Below, piece after piece: positions 1 through 12,213 of a stretch of DNA of 64,000 nucleotides. The stretch is from Nocardioides rotundus (lineage in GTDB: Bacteria; Actinomycetota; Actinomycetes; Propionibacteriales; Nocardioidaceae). Position 1 is the first letter of the stretch. The number at the start of each line of letters is the position of its first letter. The stretch is from NCBI RefSeq assembly GCF_019931675.1, contig NZ_CP082922.1:1-64000 (forward strand), read 5' to 3'. A program made the translations under genes and the position numbers. The notes under the pieces were generated by a model, which had not been told where the DNA came from, did not search any database, and was given only the letters and a program-made list of their open reading frames with translations.

Positions 1-144
1 TTCGGCGGCACCTCCCGCACCGACGGGACGGCGAGCGGCCGTTGCCCGGGGCCGGCACCCCGGGGCCGACTCTCGCCACCAAACCCGTCCTGACCTGCGA
101 CAACACTCCCCGAGTCGCCGGTCGCGGAAGGCGTGTGCGAAGGT

Positions 145-185
145 TTCTCCACAAGTGCGGAGCGTGCTACACAGCTTGTGGACAA
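145..185. promoter_or_regulatory. DnaA boxes upstream of dnaA
   Basis: Two DnaA-box-like 9-mers lie just before dnaA: TTCTCCACA at 145-153 and TGTGGACAA at 177-185. The second is the exact complement of the consensus TTGTCCACA. This fits autoregulation of dnaA by its product, which is known in other bacteria. The rest of 1-213 is the dnaA leader; I see no gene in it. Confidence 0.6.
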
Positions 186-213
186 AGGTGTGGACGACGG
201 CCGGGGCGGCAGA

Positions 214-1677
214 GTGACGGAGGAGCCGGTGGAGGACGACGTGGATCTCGGCGACGTCTGGAACGCGGTGGTCGCCGACCTCCAGGCGCCCCAGCGGGTC
301 TGGCTGACCACCTCCGAGCCGGTCACGCTGCACGAGACCACCGCGATCATCGCCGTCCCCAACGACTTCACCCGCAACCAGCTCGAGGGCAGGCTGCGCG
401 GTCAGGTCGAGGACGCCCTCTCCGAGGCCTTCGGCCGGGAGATCCGGCTCGCGGTCACCATCGACGCCGACCTGGAGCAGCGCGCGCCGACCACGCACCC
501 CGACCAGCAGGTCGATGTGTCGACAGATCGACCGACCCGTCCGCTCGACACCCAGGGCCCCGCCCCGGCCGAGCCGCTGCCCCCCGCCCCCGCGGTCGAC
601 GCGGCGCAGGGCGAGCGCACCGGGGTGACGCCGAGCGGGGAGACCCGGCTGAACCCGAAGTACGTCTTCGAGAGCTTCGTCATCGGCTCCTCCAACCGGT
701 TCCCGCACGCGGCGGCGGTCGCGGTCGCCGAGGCGCCGGGCCGCTCCTACAACCCGCTGCTCATCTACGGCGACTCCGGCCTGGGCAAGACCCACCTGCT
801 GCACGCGATCGGCCACTATGTGCGCAGCCTCTACTCCGGCGCGCGCGTGCGCTATGTGAGCTCGGAGGAGTTCACCAACGAGTTCATCAACGCGATCCGC
901 GACGACCGGCAGGACCGCTTCAAGCGGCGCTACCGCGATGTCGACGTACTCCTCATCGACGACATCCAGTTCCTCGAGGGCAAGATCCAGACCCAGGAGG
1001 AGTTCTTCCACACCTTCAACACGCTGCACAACGCCAACAAGCAGATCGTGCTGACCTCCGACCGCGCCCCCAAGCGGCTCGACGACATCGAGGACCGGCT
1101 GCGCAACCGCTTCGAGTGGGGCCTGGTCACCGACGTCCAGCCGCCGGACCTGGAGACCCGGATCGCGATCCTGCGCAAGAAGGCCGCGATGGAGGGCCTC
1201 ACCGCGCCGGCCGACGTGCTGGAGTTCATCGCCTCGAAGATCCAGACCAACATCCGCGAGCTCGAGGGCGCGCTGATCCGGGTCACCGCGTTCGCCAACC
1301 TCAACAAGCAGCCGGTCGACCTCACCCTGGCCGAGATCGTGCTCAAGGACCTGATCCCCGAGGGCGCCGAGCCGGAGATCACCCCCGGCCTGATCATCGC
1401 CCAGACCGCGGCCTACTTCGGCGTCTCGATCGAGGACCTCACCGGCCCCTCCCGCGGCCGCCACCTCGTGCAGGGCCGACAGATCGCGATGTACCTGTGC
1501 CGCGAGCTCACCCAGCTCTCGCTGCCCAAGATCGGCCAGCAGTTCGGCGGCCGCGACCACACGACGGTGATGTACGCCGACCGCAAGATCAACCAGCTGC
1601 TGGCCGAGCGGCGCTCGGTGTTCAACCAGGTCAGCGAGCTCACCAACCGGATCAAGATGCAGGCCCGCCACGCCTGA
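214..1677 (+). CDS. dnaA: Chromosomal replication initiator protein DnaA
   Basis: DnaA is the AAA+ ATPase that binds DnaA boxes at oriC, melts the origin and recruits the replicative helicase. The roughly 487-residue product has an N-terminal interaction domain, a variable proline-rich linker, a Walker A motif GDSGLGKTH, a Walker B region LLIDDIQFL and the C-terminal DnaA-box-binding signature GRDHTTVMYA. It lies first in the dnaA-dnaN-recF-gyrBA array. The start is uncertain: GTG 214 is used here, but in-frame GTGs at 229 and 241 have better GGAGG-like sites 5 bases upstream, and the frame is open back to GTG 133. The conserved domain begins well after all of these, so function is not affected. 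Confidence 0.97.
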   Translation: MTEEPVEDDVDLGDVWNAVVADLQAPQRVWLTTSEPVTLHETTAIIAVPNDFTRNQLEGRLRGQVEDALSEAFGREIRLAVTIDADLEQRAPTTHPDQQVDVSTDRPTRPLDTQGPAPAEPLPPAPAVDAAQGERTGVTPSGETRLNPKYVFESFVIGSSNRFPHAAAVAVAEAPGRSYNPLLIYGDSGLGKTHLLHAIGHYVRSLYSGARVRYVSSEEFTNEFINAIRDDRQDRFKRRYRDVDVLLIDDIQFLEGKIQTQEEFFHTFNTLHNANKQIVLTSDRAPKRLDDIEDRLRNRFEWGLVTDVQPPDLETRIAILRKKAAMEGLTAPADVLEFIASKIQTNIRELEGALIRVTAFANLNKQPVDLTLAEIVLKDLIPEGAEPEITPGLIIAQTAAYFGVSIEDLTGPSRGRHLVQGRQIAMYLCRELTQLSLPKIGQQFGGRDHTTVMYADRKINQLLAERRSVFNQVSELTNRIKMQARHA

Positions 1678-2116
1678 GCCGGCCGCGCCCCGCCGCCGTA
1701 CTCAGCGCCGGCCAAACCAGCGCCCCGGGACACCGGGAGACCGGCCCCGAACTACACGGCTGCAAGATGTGGGCCGACGTGTGCACCGACCCGGCCGGTC
1801 CTCCACACGGGCTGTGGGAGACCTGCGGATCTTGTCATTCACCGACGCTCGATCCACACCGCCCGTCGGTGGACGCACAGCGGACTGCACACCCCCTGTG
1901 GACGGCGTCTCAGCGCGACGACCTGCGCGGATGCGAGTTCTCCACAGTGTCCACAGCTCCTATGACCACTACTCACCCAGAACCACTGCGGACGAATCAC
2001 AAGACCCGACCGGGCCCCGATCTGGGGACAACCCGGGCTCTGCCTCCCCGCTGTCCCCCGGCTCGTGGCAGGATTGCGCCCCCGGACGCACCTGATGAGA
2101 AGGACAGGCTCATACC
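1678..2116. other. Putative chromosomal replication origin (oriC)
   Basis: This 439-bp gap between dnaA and dnaN is where actinobacterial oriC normally lies. I see a cluster of DnaA-box-like 9-mers in both orientations: TCCTCCACA (1799-1807), CGATCCACA (1850-1858), TGTGGACGG (1897-1905), TTCTCCACA (1938-1946) and GTGTCCACA (1947-1955). All keep the TCCACA or TGTGGA core, but none is a perfect consensus. There is no obvious long AT-rich stretch, although 1930-2000 is less GC-rich than the flanking genes. An open reading frame runs through the gap, but it looks like read-through of high-GC sequence rather than a gene. Confidence 0.8.
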
Positions 2117-3256
2117 GTGAAGTTCAGTGTCGAGCGCGACGTGCTCGCCGATGCCGTGGCCTGGGCTGCCCGCAGCCTGCCGGTCCGCCCGTCCACCCCG
2201 GTCCTCGCCGGCCTGCTGATCGAGGCGAGCGACGACGGCCTGGTGCTGTCCACCTTCGACTACGAGACCTCGGCGCGGGCGACGCTCAACGCGCAGGTGA
2301 GCGACGAGGGCACGGCGCTGGTCAGCGGCCGCCTGCTGGCCGACATCTGCCGCAGCCTCCCGGCCAAGCCGGTCGAGATGGTGCTCGACGGCTCCCGGGT
2401 CAGCCTGACCTGTGGCGCCGCGCGGTTCAGCCTGCAGACCATGCCGGTGGAGGACTACCCCTCGCTGCCGGAGATGCCCGAGGCGGCCGGCACGGTGCGC
2501 AGCGACGAGTTCTCCCACGCGGTCGCCCAGGCGGTCACCGCCGCCGGGCGCGACGACATGCTCCCGGTGCTCACCGGCGTCCGCCTCGAGATCGACGGCT
2601 CGAGCATCAGCCTGCTGGCCACCGACCGGTTCCGGCTCGCCCTGCGCGAGCTCGACTGGAGCCCCCACACCCCCGACGAGTCGATCGCGGCCCTGGTGCC
2701 CGCGCGGGTGCTCGGCGACACGGCGAAGTCGCTGACCGCCGGCTCGGAGGTCACCATCGCGCTCTCCCGCGGGGGCGCCGGCGAGGGGATCATCGGCTTC
2801 GAGGGCAACGCGCCGGGCGGGGTCCGCCGTACCACCACCCGGCTGCTGGACGGCGAGTTCCCCAAGGTGCGCGCCCTCTTCCCGCCGGAGAACCTCACCA
2901 CCGCCAAGATCGACAAGGCGGCGCTGATCGAGTCGGTCAAGCGGGTCAGCCTGGTGGCCGAGCGCAACACCGCGGTGCAGCTCGCCTTCGGCGACGGCGT
3001 GCTCACCCTCGACGCCGGCTCCGGCGACGAGGCCCAGGCCAGCGAGTCGGTCGAGGCCGACATCGACGGCGAGGACATCACCACCGGCTTCAACCCGCAG
3101 TTCCTGCTCGACGGGCTCGGCGCGATCGACGAGGCGGTGGTGGAGCTCGCCTTCACCCAGGCCTCCAAGCCGGTGGTGATCCAGGGCGCGGCCGGCGAGG
3201 ACGGCCAGGACCCGGGCTTCCGCTACCTGCTGATGCCGCGGCGCCTGCTGTCCTGA
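2117..3256 (+). CDS. dnaN: DNA polymerase III beta subunit (sliding clamp)
   Basis: This is the processivity clamp that encircles DNA and tethers polymerase III and many repair proteins. The 379-residue product is full length for the family. It begins MKFSVERDVLADAV and ends in the typical YLLMPRRL tail, with three similar clamp folds in between. It starts at GTG 2117, directly downstream of the putative oriC and with only a weak upstream Shine-Dalgarno site. Its position between dnaA and gnd/recF is the standard actinobacterial order. Nothing unusual was seen. Confidence 0.97.
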   Translation: MKFSVERDVLADAVAWAARSLPVRPSTPVLAGLLIEASDDGLVLSTFDYETSARATLNAQVSDEGTALVSGRLLADICRSLPAKPVEMVLDGSRVSLTCGAARFSLQTMPVEDYPSLPEMPEAAGTVRSDEFSHAVAQAVTAAGRDDMLPVLTGVRLEIDGSSISLLATDRFRLALRELDWSPHTPDESIAALVPARVLGDTAKSLTAGSEVTIALSRGGAGEGIIGFEGNAPGGVRRTTTRLLDGEFPKVRALFPPENLTTAKIDKAALIESVKRVSLVAERNTAVQLAFGDGVLTLDAGSGDEAQASESVEADIDGEDITTGFNPQFLLDGLGAIDEAVVELAFTQASKPVVIQGAAGEDGQDPGFRYLLMPRRLLS

Positions 3257-3359
3257 CGCCCGGGACGGGTCCGCGCACCGCCGCCCCTGTCGGCCGTCCC
3301 GACGAGGGTGCACACTGACCACGAGACGACGTCACCGCGAGCGAGGGAGAACACCGAGC

Positions 3360-4322
3360 ATGCACATCGGACTCATCGGCCTGGGCAAGATGGGCGGCAA
3401 CATGCGCACCCGCCTGCGCGACCACGGCGTCGAGGTCACCGGCTATGACCGCAACCCCGACGTCAGCGACGTCGGCTCCCTGCAGGAGCTGGTCGACGCC
3501 CTGCCCAGCCCCAAGGTGGTGTGGGTGATGGTGCCGGCCGGCGACCCGACCCGGGAGACGGTGCGCGAGCTCTCCGGCCTGCTCGGCGAGGGCGACGTCG
3601 TCGTCGACGGCGGCAACTCCCGCTGGACCGACGACGAGAAGAACGCCGAGCTGCTGGCCGAGAAGGGCATCGGCTACGTCGACTGCGGCGTCTCCGGCGG
3701 CGTCTGGGGCCTGGAGAACGGCTACGCGCTGATGTACGGCGGCTCCGACGAGAACGTGGCCAAGGTGCAGGAGGCCTTCGACGCGCTCAAGCCGGAGGGC
3801 GAGTTCGGCTCGGTGCACGCGGGCAAGAAGCCCGGCGCCGGCCACTTCGCCAAGATGGTCCACAACGGCATCGAGTACGCCATCATGCAGGCCTACGCCG
3901 AGGGCTGGGAGCTGCTGGAGAAGGTCGACCTGGTCGACAACGTGACCGCGGTCTTCGAGTCCTGGCGCGAGGGCACGGTGATCCGCTCCTGGCTGCTCGA
4001 CCTGCTGGTCGCGGCGCTGGAGGAGGACCCCGGCCTGTCCGAGATCGCCGGATACGCCGAGGACTCCGGCGAGGGCCGGTGGACCGTCGAGGCCGGCATC
4101 GACAACGCGGTCGCGACGCCGGCCATTACCGCGGCGCTCTACGCCCGGTTCATCTCCCGGCAGGACGACAGCCCCGCGATGAAGGCGGTCGCGGCGATGC
4201 GCAACCAGTTCGGCGGCCACGCGATGAAGACCTCGGCCCCTCCGGGCGGCGACGCGGCCGGCGGCGGTGCGGCCGAGGGTGGCGCGGCGAGCGGCAGCAC
4301 CCCCGGCGGCGGAGGGTCCTGA
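3360..4322 (+). CDS. gnd: 6-phosphogluconate dehydrogenase, decarboxylating (short form)
   Basis: This enzyme oxidatively decarboxylates 6-phosphogluconate to ribulose 5-phosphate in the pentose phosphate pathway. The 320-residue protein is of the short, probably NAD-preferring type rather than the 470-residue classical form. It has an N-terminal Rossmann motif GLGKMGGNM, the substrate-binding segment [11 protein letters not shown] and [18 protein letters not shown] with the catalytic lysine. GGGAG-type spacing precedes ATG 3360. Its last 25 or so residues are a glycine/alanine-rich low-complexity tail whose DNA also carries the upstream in-frame alternative starts of recF. A gnd gene between dnaN and recF is usual in actinobacteria. 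Confidence 0.93.
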   Translation: MHIGLIGLGKMGGNMRTRLRDHGVEVTGYDRNPDVSDVGSLQELVDALPSPKVVWVMVPAGDPTRETVRELSGLLGEGDVVVDGGNSRWTDDEKNAELLAEKGIGYVDCGVSGGVWGLENGYALMYGGSDENVAKVQEAFDALKPEGEFGSVHAGKKPGAGHFAKMVHNGIEYAIMQAYAEGWELLEKVDLVDNVTAVFESWREGTVIRSWLLDLLVAALEEDPGLSEIAGYAEDSGEGRWTVEAGIDNAVATPAITAALYARFISRQDDSPAMKAVAAMRNQFGGHAMKTSAPPGGDAAGGGAAEGGAASGSTPGGGGS

Positions 4323-4326
4323 GCTG
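4311..4326 (+). promoter_or_regulatory. Shine-Dalgarno site implying a CTG start for recF
   Basis: GGAGGG (4311-4316) lies 7 bases before CTG 4324, which overlaps the gnd stop codon (TGA 4320-4322) region. This is the best ribosome-binding site near the conserved RecF N-terminus [13 protein letters not shown], and no ATG or GTG is available there. Confidence 0.55.
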
Positions 4327-5487
4327 TACGTCGCGCACCTGACGCTCGTCGACTTCCGCTCCTACGCCTCCGCCGAGGTCGAGTTGGGTCCGGGCGCCAC
4401 CGCGTTCATCGGCCGCAACGGGCAGGGCAAGACCAACCTGGTCGAGGCGATCGACTACCTCTCCCGCCTCTCCTCGCACCGCGTCGGCTCCGAGGCGCCG
4501 CTGGTGCGTGCGGGTGCGGACCGGTCGCTGGTGCGGGCCGCGGTGGTGCGCGACGGCCGCACCGCCACCTTGGAGGTGGAGCTGCTGCCGGGGGCGTCGA
4601 ACCGGGCCAAGGTGAACCGGTCCCCGCTGCCGCGGGCGCGGGAGCTGCTCGGCCTGGTCCGGACCGTGCTGTTCTCGCCCGAGGACCTGGCCCTGGTCAA
4701 GGGCGACCCCTCGGAGCGGCGGCGCTTCCTCGACGACCTGCTGGTGCTGCGCGCCCCGCGGATGGCCGGCGTCCGCAGCGACTACGACCGGATCCTCAAG
4801 CAGCGCAACTCGCTGCTGCGCACCGCCGGCGCGGCCCGGCGCGGCTCGTCGAGCCAGGAGGCGGCGCTCTCCACGCTGGCGGTGTGGAACGACCACCTGG
4901 CGCGCACGGGCGCGGAGCTGCTGGCCGCCCGGCTCGCGCTGGTCGACGCGCTGGCGCCGTACGTCGGGAAGGCCTATGAGACCGTCGCCCGCGGCGCCTC
5001 CCGCGACGACGCCCGGATCGCCTACCGCTCCTCCTTCCCGCTCGCCCCGGAGGGGGAGCCGGCCCCGCAGGACCGCGACGAGCTGGCCGGGCTGATCCTC
5101 GCCGAGCTGGAGCGTCGCCGCGACGACGAGCTGGACCGCGGCGTGACGCTGGTCGGGCCGCACCGCGACGACCTGCTCTGCACGCTGGGCTCTGGCGACC
5201 TGGCGCTGCCGGTGAAGGGGTATGCCTCGCACGGGGAGTCCTGGTCGTTCGCCCTCGCGCTGCGGCTGGCGTCCTACGACCTGCTGCGCGCCGACGGCGA
5301 CGACCCGATCCTGATCCTCGACGACGTCTTCGCCGAGCTGGACACCACCCGGCGCGACCAGCTCGCGGCGCTGGTCGCCGACGCCGAGCAGGTGCTGGTC
5401 ACGGCCGCGGTCGACGGCGACGTGCCCGAGGTGCTCTCCGGGGTCCGCTACCGCGTCGAGGGCGGGGAGGTACGTCGTGACGGGTGA
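4324..5487 (+). CDS. recF: DNA replication and repair protein RecF
   Basis: RecF is an SMC-like ATPase that helps load RecA at single-strand gaps. The product has Walker [10 protein letters not shown] near the N-terminus, the ABC-type signature region [18 protein letters not shown] and Walker [12 protein letters not shown], for about 387 residues. The family N-terminus ([13 protein letters not shown]) starts exactly at CTG 4324, which has a strong GGAGGG site. The alternative GTG starts at 4267 and 4279 would add an arginine/alanine-rich extension read from within the gnd tail. I therefore prefer a non-canonical CTG start coupled to gnd termination, though this is inference. The 3' end overlaps the DUF721 gene by 11 bp. 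Confidence 0.95.
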   Translation: MYVAHLTLVDFRSYASAEVELGPGATAFIGRNGQGKTNLVEAIDYLSRLSSHRVGSEAPLVRAGADRSLVRAAVVRDGRTATLEVELLPGASNRAKVNRSPLPRARELLGLVRTVLFSPEDLALVKGDPSERRRFLDDLLVLRAPRMAGVRSDYDRILKQRNSLLRTAGAARRGSSSQEAALSTLAVWNDHLARTGAELLAARLALVDALAPYVGKAYETVARGASRDDARIAYRSSFPLAPEGEPAPQDRDELAGLILAELERRRDDELDRGVTLVGPHRDDLLCTLGSGDLALPVKGYASHGESWSFALALRLASYDLLRADGDDPILILDDVFAELDTTRRDQLAALVADAEQVLVTAAVDGDVPEVLSGVRYRVEGGEVRRDG

Positions 5488-6064
5488 GCCGCCGGAGCCG
5501 GGTGACGGGCTCGAGCCCGAGGCGCCCGAGGAGCTCAGGGCGCCGGAGGCGGAGCACGACGACGCCGGGCTCGACCTGGCCCGTGACATCACCCGGGCGA
5601 CCGAGGCCAGCGGCGGCCCGGCGCCACGGCGGCGGAGGCGCCGTACTCCCCGGGCGGGGGACGGGCGCGTGCCTCGCGGCCGGATCTCCGGCGCACATCC
5701 CGACGAGCGGGACCCGCAGCTGTTGGAGACCACGATGGACCGGCTGGTCGCCGACCACGGGTGGGACCTGGACCTGCGGGTGCACGCGGTCTTCGGCCGG
5801 TGGGGCGAGCTGGTCGGCGCCCAGGTCGGCGCGCACTCGCACCCCGAGACCTTCGCCGACGGCCGGCTCGTGGTCCGCACCGACTCCACCGCGTGGGCGA
5901 CCCAGCTGCGGCTGCTCGCCCCGCAGGTGGTCAAGACGCTGAACGAGGAGCTCGGGCACGGCACGGTCACCTTCCTCGAGGTGCTCGGCCCGCACGGCCC
6001 GAGCTGGAAGAAGGGCCGGCTGAGCGTCCGCGACGGCCGCGGCCCGCGGGACACCTACGGGTGA
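5477..6064 (+). CDS. DUF721 / DciA-like protein
   Basis: DUF721 proteins located next to recF in actinobacteria are DciA-like and are thought to help place the replicative helicase DnaB at the origin. The 195-residue product has a charged, proline- and arginine-rich N-terminal half (about 1-75) and a C-terminal DUF721 core containing [20 protein letters not shown] and [20 protein letters not shown]. It starts at GTG 5477 with a GGGGAGG site and overlaps recF by 11 bp, suggesting translational coupling. The helicase-loading role is known from family work; here it is inferred from sequence style and position. Confidence 0.85.
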   Translation: MTGEPPEPGDGLEPEAPEELRAPEAEHDDAGLDLARDITRATEASGGPAPRRRRRRTPRAGDGRVPRGRISGAHPDERDPQLLETTMDRLVADHGWDLDLRVHAVFGRWGELVGAQVGAHSHPETFADGRLVVRTDSTAWATQLRLLAPQVVKTLNEELGHGTVTFLEVLGPHGPSWKKGRLSVRDGRGPRDTYG

Positions 6065-6322
6065 CCCGACCGGCCCTCCCACAGGGCGCTCCAGCGGCTC
6101 GGCGGCGGTATCCGTACCTGTCCGACCCCCTGTCCGGCGCTCCTCGGGGCCGTTCTGGTGTCCTCAGGGCCAATTTTTGGCGCTGAACCCCTCATTCGCT
6201 GTGGAGGGAGCGTGGAATCCGGCCCTCAGGCCGGTATCATGGACACCAGGTCGCAGGCCTCCCAGCCGCGACCTTTCGCATGTGAGGACCCCAACCCTGG
6301 GGCATCGGTGGAAGAGGTGTGC

Positions 6323-8455
6323 GTGAGCGAGCAGGACCAGCCACAGGATCAGCCCAACCAGCCTGACCAGCCCAGCCAGGCCGAGCAGGTCGAGCAGATC
6401 GAGAAGGTCCTCGGCAACGAGGTGGGGGAGTACGACGCCTCCGCGATCCAGGTCCTCGAGGGCCTGGAGGCCGTGCGCAAGCGGCCGGGCATGTACATCG
6501 GCTCCACCGGCGAGCGCGGCCTGCACCACCTGGTGTGGGAGATCGTCGACAACGGCGTGGACGAGCGGATGGCCGGCTTCGCCGACCGGATCGTGCTCAC
6601 CCTGACCGCCGACGGCGCGGTCCGCGTGGAGGACAACGGCCGCGGCATCCCCACCGACACCGCGCCCGGGCAGGAGCTGCCCGCGGTGACGCTGGCGCTG
6701 ACCGTGCTGCACGCCGGCGGCAAGTTCGGCGGCGGCGGCTACAAGGTGTCCGGCGGACTGCACGGCGTGGGCGTCTCGGTGGTCAACGCGCTCTCCAGCC
6801 ACCTGGTGGTCGAGGTGAAGAACCGCGGCCACCTGTGGCGTCAGGCCTTCACCCTCGGCGTGCCCGACGGGCCGCTAGAGCAGGTCCGCCCGCTCGAGGA
6901 CGGCGAGGGCACCGGCACCATCGTCACCTGGTGGGCCAGCCCGGAGATCTTCGAGACCACGCAGTACTCCCTGGAGACGATCACCTCGCGGCTGCGCGAG
7001 ATGGCCTTCCTCAACAAGGGGCTGGAGATCGTGGTCCGCGACGAGCGGGAGTCCGCCGACGAGCTCGCCGAGGCGATCGGCGACGGCACCATCGACGACT
7101 CGGTGGACCAGGCGACCTCGGACAAGATCACCAAGACCGACGCGGGCCTGGAGCGGATCTTCAAGTACGACCGCGGCCTGGTCGACTACGTCGAGCACCT
7201 CAACCGCCGCAAGGACGTGGCGAACCCGACGGTGATCGCCTTCGAGGCCGAGGAGAAGGTCGGCGACAACGAGCTCGCGCTCGAGGTCGCGATGCAGTGG
7301 AACACCACCTTCCAGGAGTCGGTCCACACCTTCGCCAACGCGATCAACACCGTCGAGGGCGGCACCCACGAGGAGGGCTTCCGCGCCGCGCTCACCTCCC
7401 TGGTCAATCACTGGGGCGAGGAGTGGGGCCTGGTGAAGAAGAAGGAGGACCGGGTCTCCGGCGACGACATCCGCGAGGGCCTCACCGCGATCATCTCGAT
7501 CAAGCTCGCCGAGCCGCAGTTCGAGGGCCAGACCAAGTCCAAGCTCGGCAACACCGAGGCCAAGGGCTTCACCCAGCGGGTGGTCAACGACCGGCTCGGC
7601 GCCTGGTTCGAGCAGAACCCCGCCGAGGGACGGGAGATCATCCGCAAGGCCCAGGCCGCCGCCCAGGCGCGGCTCGCCGCGCGGAAGGCGCGCGACCTGG
7701 CCCGCAACCGCAAGGGCCTGCTCGGCAACGGCACCCTGCCCGGCAAGCTGGCCGACTGCCAGTCGACCAAGCCGGAGGAGTGCGAGGTCTTCATCGTCGA
7801 GGGCGACTCCGCGGGCGGCTCGGCCAAGCAGGGCCGGGACTCCCGGATCCAGGCGATCCTGCCGATCCGCGGCAAGATCCTCAACGTCGAGAAGGCCCGG
7901 ATCGACAAGGTGCTGGCCAACACCGAGGTCCAGGCGATCATCTCCGCGCTGGGGACCGGCATCCACGACGAGTTCAACCTGGACAAGCTGCGCTACCACA
8001 AGATCGTGCTGATGGCCGACGCCGACGTCGACGGCCACCACATCAACACGCTGCTGCTGACCCTGCTGTTCCGCTTCATGAAGCCGCTGATCGAGCACGG
8101 GTACGTCTACATGGCCCAGCCGCCGCTGTACCGGATCCGGTGGACCAAGCCGCACGAGCACGAGTTCGTCTACTCCGACGCGGAGCGGGACGCGCTGCTC
8201 AAGGACGGCGCCGCCCAGGGCAAGAAGCTGCCCAAGGAGAACCCGGTCCAGCGCTACAAGGGCCTGGGCGAGATGAACGCCGACGAGCTGTGGGAGACGA
8301 CCATGAACCCCACCTCGCGGATCCTGCTGCAGGTGACCCTGGAGGACGCCGCGCAGGCCGACGAGATCTTCTCGATCCTGATGGGCGAGGACGTCGAGCA
8401 GCGGCGGTCGTTCATCCAGCGCAACGCCAAGGACGTCAGGTTCCTGGACATCTGA
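6323..8455 (+). CDS. gyrB: DNA gyrase subunit B
   Basis: GyrB is the ATPase subunit of gyrase, the A2B2 type II topoisomerase that introduces negative supercoils. The roughly 710-residue product has a GHKL ATP-binding domain ([29 protein letters not shown]), a transducer domain and a Toprim domain with [14 protein letters not shown] and [11 protein letters not shown] 6323 is chosen because GGAAGAGG precedes it and the residues before it are not GyrB-like; an upstream in-frame ATG at 6158 would add about 55 odd residues. The N-terminus is a glutamine/proline-rich run. Its TGA stop is the first codon of a dispersed palindromic repeat (see 8453-8540). A possible -10 (TATCAT, 6235-6240) lies in the 258-bp leader. 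Confidence 0.96.
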   Translation: MSEQDQPQDQPNQPDQPSQAEQVEQIEKVLGNEVGEYDASAIQVLEGLEAVRKRPGMYIGSTGERGLHHLVWEIVDNGVDERMAGFADRIVLTLTADGAVRVEDNGRGIPTDTAPGQELPAVTLALTVLHAGGKFGGGGYKVSGGLHGVGVSVVNALSSHLVVEVKNRGHLWRQAFTLGVPDGPLEQVRPLEDGEGTGTIVTWWASPEIFETTQYSLETITSRLREMAFLNKGLEIVVRDERESADELAEAIGDGTIDDSVDQATSDKITKTDAGLERIFKYDRGLVDYVEHLNRRKDVANPTVIAFEAEEKVGDNELALEVAMQWNTTFQESVHTFANAINTVEGGTHEEGFRAALTSLVNHWGEEWGLVKKKEDRVSGDDIREGLTAIISIKLAEPQFEGQTKSKLGNTEAKGFTQRVVNDRLGAWFEQNPAEGREIIRKAQAAAQARLAARKARDLARNRKGLLGNGTLPGKLADCQSTKPEECEVFIVEGDSAGGSAKQGRDSRIQAILPIRGKILNVEKARIDKVLANTEVQAIISALGTGIHDEFNLDKLRYHKIVLMADADVDGHHINTLLLTLLFRFMKPLIEHGYVYMAQPPLYRIRWTKPHEHEFVYSDAERDALLKDGAAQGKKLPKENPVQRYKGLGEMNADELWETTMNPTSRILLQVTLEDAAQADEIFSILMGEDVEQRRSFIQRNAKDVRFLDI

Positions 8456-8540
8456 GGTGGTCTCGACAGGCTCGACCACCGAAGGCGGGGCTCGACCACC
8501 GAAGGTGGCTTGACCACGGACGTGGGGCTCGACCACTACC
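8453..8540 (+). repeat. Palindromic repeat family A between gyrB and gyrA
   Basis: Starting at the gyrB stop codon, TGAGGTGGTCTCGACAGG is followed by units of the form CTCGACCACCGAAGG repeated about every 18-20 bases, the later ones degenerate. GGTGGTC pairs with GACCACC, so the first unit can form a hairpin. Related copies occur at 26362-26511, 43836-43866, 55450-55474 and 63728-63776. Confidence 0.85.
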
Positions 8541-8589
8541 ACTGTCTGAAGAACTCTAAGAGATTCGCTAGAGAGCGCAAGAGAGAGAT

Positions 8590-11327
<2,738 letters not shown>

Positions 11328-11331
<4 letters not shown>

Positions 11332-11879
11332 ACCTGACGATGACCGACCGCACCGCGGAGAAGAGCCAGGCGTCGGACAAGCCGTCGCTCAGCGAGCGGG
11401 CCAAGTCGACCACCGACCGGGCCAAGTCGACGCTCAAGCGGGCCGCCGACGAGCACAGCGCCAACGCCGCGCCCGGCTCGGGCTCCTCGCGGCGGCCCTC
11501 GCGGGGCCCGCGCCGCGCGCGGCTGCGCCTGACCCGGGTCGACCCCTGGTCGGTGATGAAGACGTCCTTCCTGCTCTCGATCGCCTTCGCGATCGTGATG
11601 GTGGTCGCGGTCTTCATGGTCTGGTCGGTGCTCTCCGCCGCCGGCGTGTGGGAGTCGATCAACTCCACGGTGCAGTCGGTGCTGGGTGCGGAATCCGCGT
11701 CGACCTTCGACGTGCAGGACTACATCGGCACCTCCCGGGTGCTCGGGTTCACCCTGCTGGTGGCCGCGCTGGACGTCGTACTCCTCACCGCGATCGCCAC
11801 CCTCAGCGCGTTCCTCTACAACATGGCCGCCGCCCTCCTGGGCGGCATCGAGGTCACCCTGGCGGAGGACGTGGAGTGA
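11328..11879 (+). CDS. DUF3566 transmembrane protein
   Basis: This is a membrane protein of unknown function that almost always follows gyrA in actinobacteria. The 183-residue product has a charged, disordered N-terminal part (about 1-60), then two hydrophobic segments: [20 protein letters not shown] and [19 protein letters not shown]. Between them lies an extracytoplasmic stretch, and the DUF3566 end [18 protein letters not shown] closes the protein. GTG 11328 overlaps the gyrA stop (GTGA), so the two are likely co-translated; ATG 11340 is an alternative start. Function is not known. Confidence 0.88.
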
Positions 11880-11958
11880 CGCCGGCCGGGGCCCGCGCCG
11901 ATTGGTCCCGCCCGCTGTCGTTGGGGTAATCTCACTCGTCGCCGCCAGGCGGCATCGC

Positions 11959-12032
11959 GGGCCTATAGCTCAGACGGTTAGAGCGCTTCCCTGATAAGGA
12001 AGAGGTCACAGGTTCAAGTCCTGTTAGGCCCA
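11959..12032 (+). tRNA. tRNA-Ile (GAT)
   Basis: The acceptor arms GGGCCTA (11959-11965) and TAGGCCC (12025-12031) pair perfectly. The anticodon GAT is at 11993-11995 in the loop CTGATAA, and the T arm contains GGTTCAAGTCC. An adenine discriminator at 12032 is followed by CC but not a full encoded CCA. Its position after gyrA/DUF3566 is the standard actinobacterial location. Confidence 0.97.
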
Positions 12033-12042
12033 CCGAGCAGCC

Positions 12043-12071
12043 GAGCCCGGCCCCGTTCTGGGGCCGGGCTC
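12043..12071 (+). terminator. GC-rich hairpin after tRNA-Ile
   Basis: GAGCCCGGCCCC (12043-12054) pairs perfectly with GGGGCCGGGCTC (12060-12071) around a 5-base GTTCT loop. There is no U tract, as is common for actinobacterial terminators. Confidence 0.8.
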
Positions 12072-12106
12072 GCGGCGTCTCCGGGGTCGCCGTACCCGCT
12101 CCCGGC

Positions 12107-12195
12107 CCATGTAACGCACAGTTCGGTCAGCTTGTTGAGCGGTACGGCGCTCGACAGGCTGACCAAGTTCTCGACAAGCCGGCCCGGGTACGGCG
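12107..12195. repeat. Dispersed palindromic repeat family B, copy 1
   Basis: This 89-bp element is identical to 12671-12759 and related to 18308-18394. It contains a 17-bp stem: GGTCAGCTTGTTGAGCG (12125-12141) against 12148-12164, with only G-T wobbles and a 6-base loop. Copies 1 and 2 bracket a low-GC gene. Confidence 0.92.
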
Positions 12196-12213
12196 TCCCC
12201 GCCGGGCTGTAGA

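Noticed and set aside
42..2120. 692-residue open frame across dnaA and oriC
   Set aside because: It is a shifted-frame shadow of dnaA with arginine/proline/glycine-rich composition typical of high-GC antisense or off-frame reads.
6235..6240. gyrB promoter -10 TATCAT
   Set aside because: The spacing-matched -35 (GTGGAA) is poor, so I mention it only within the gyrB entry.
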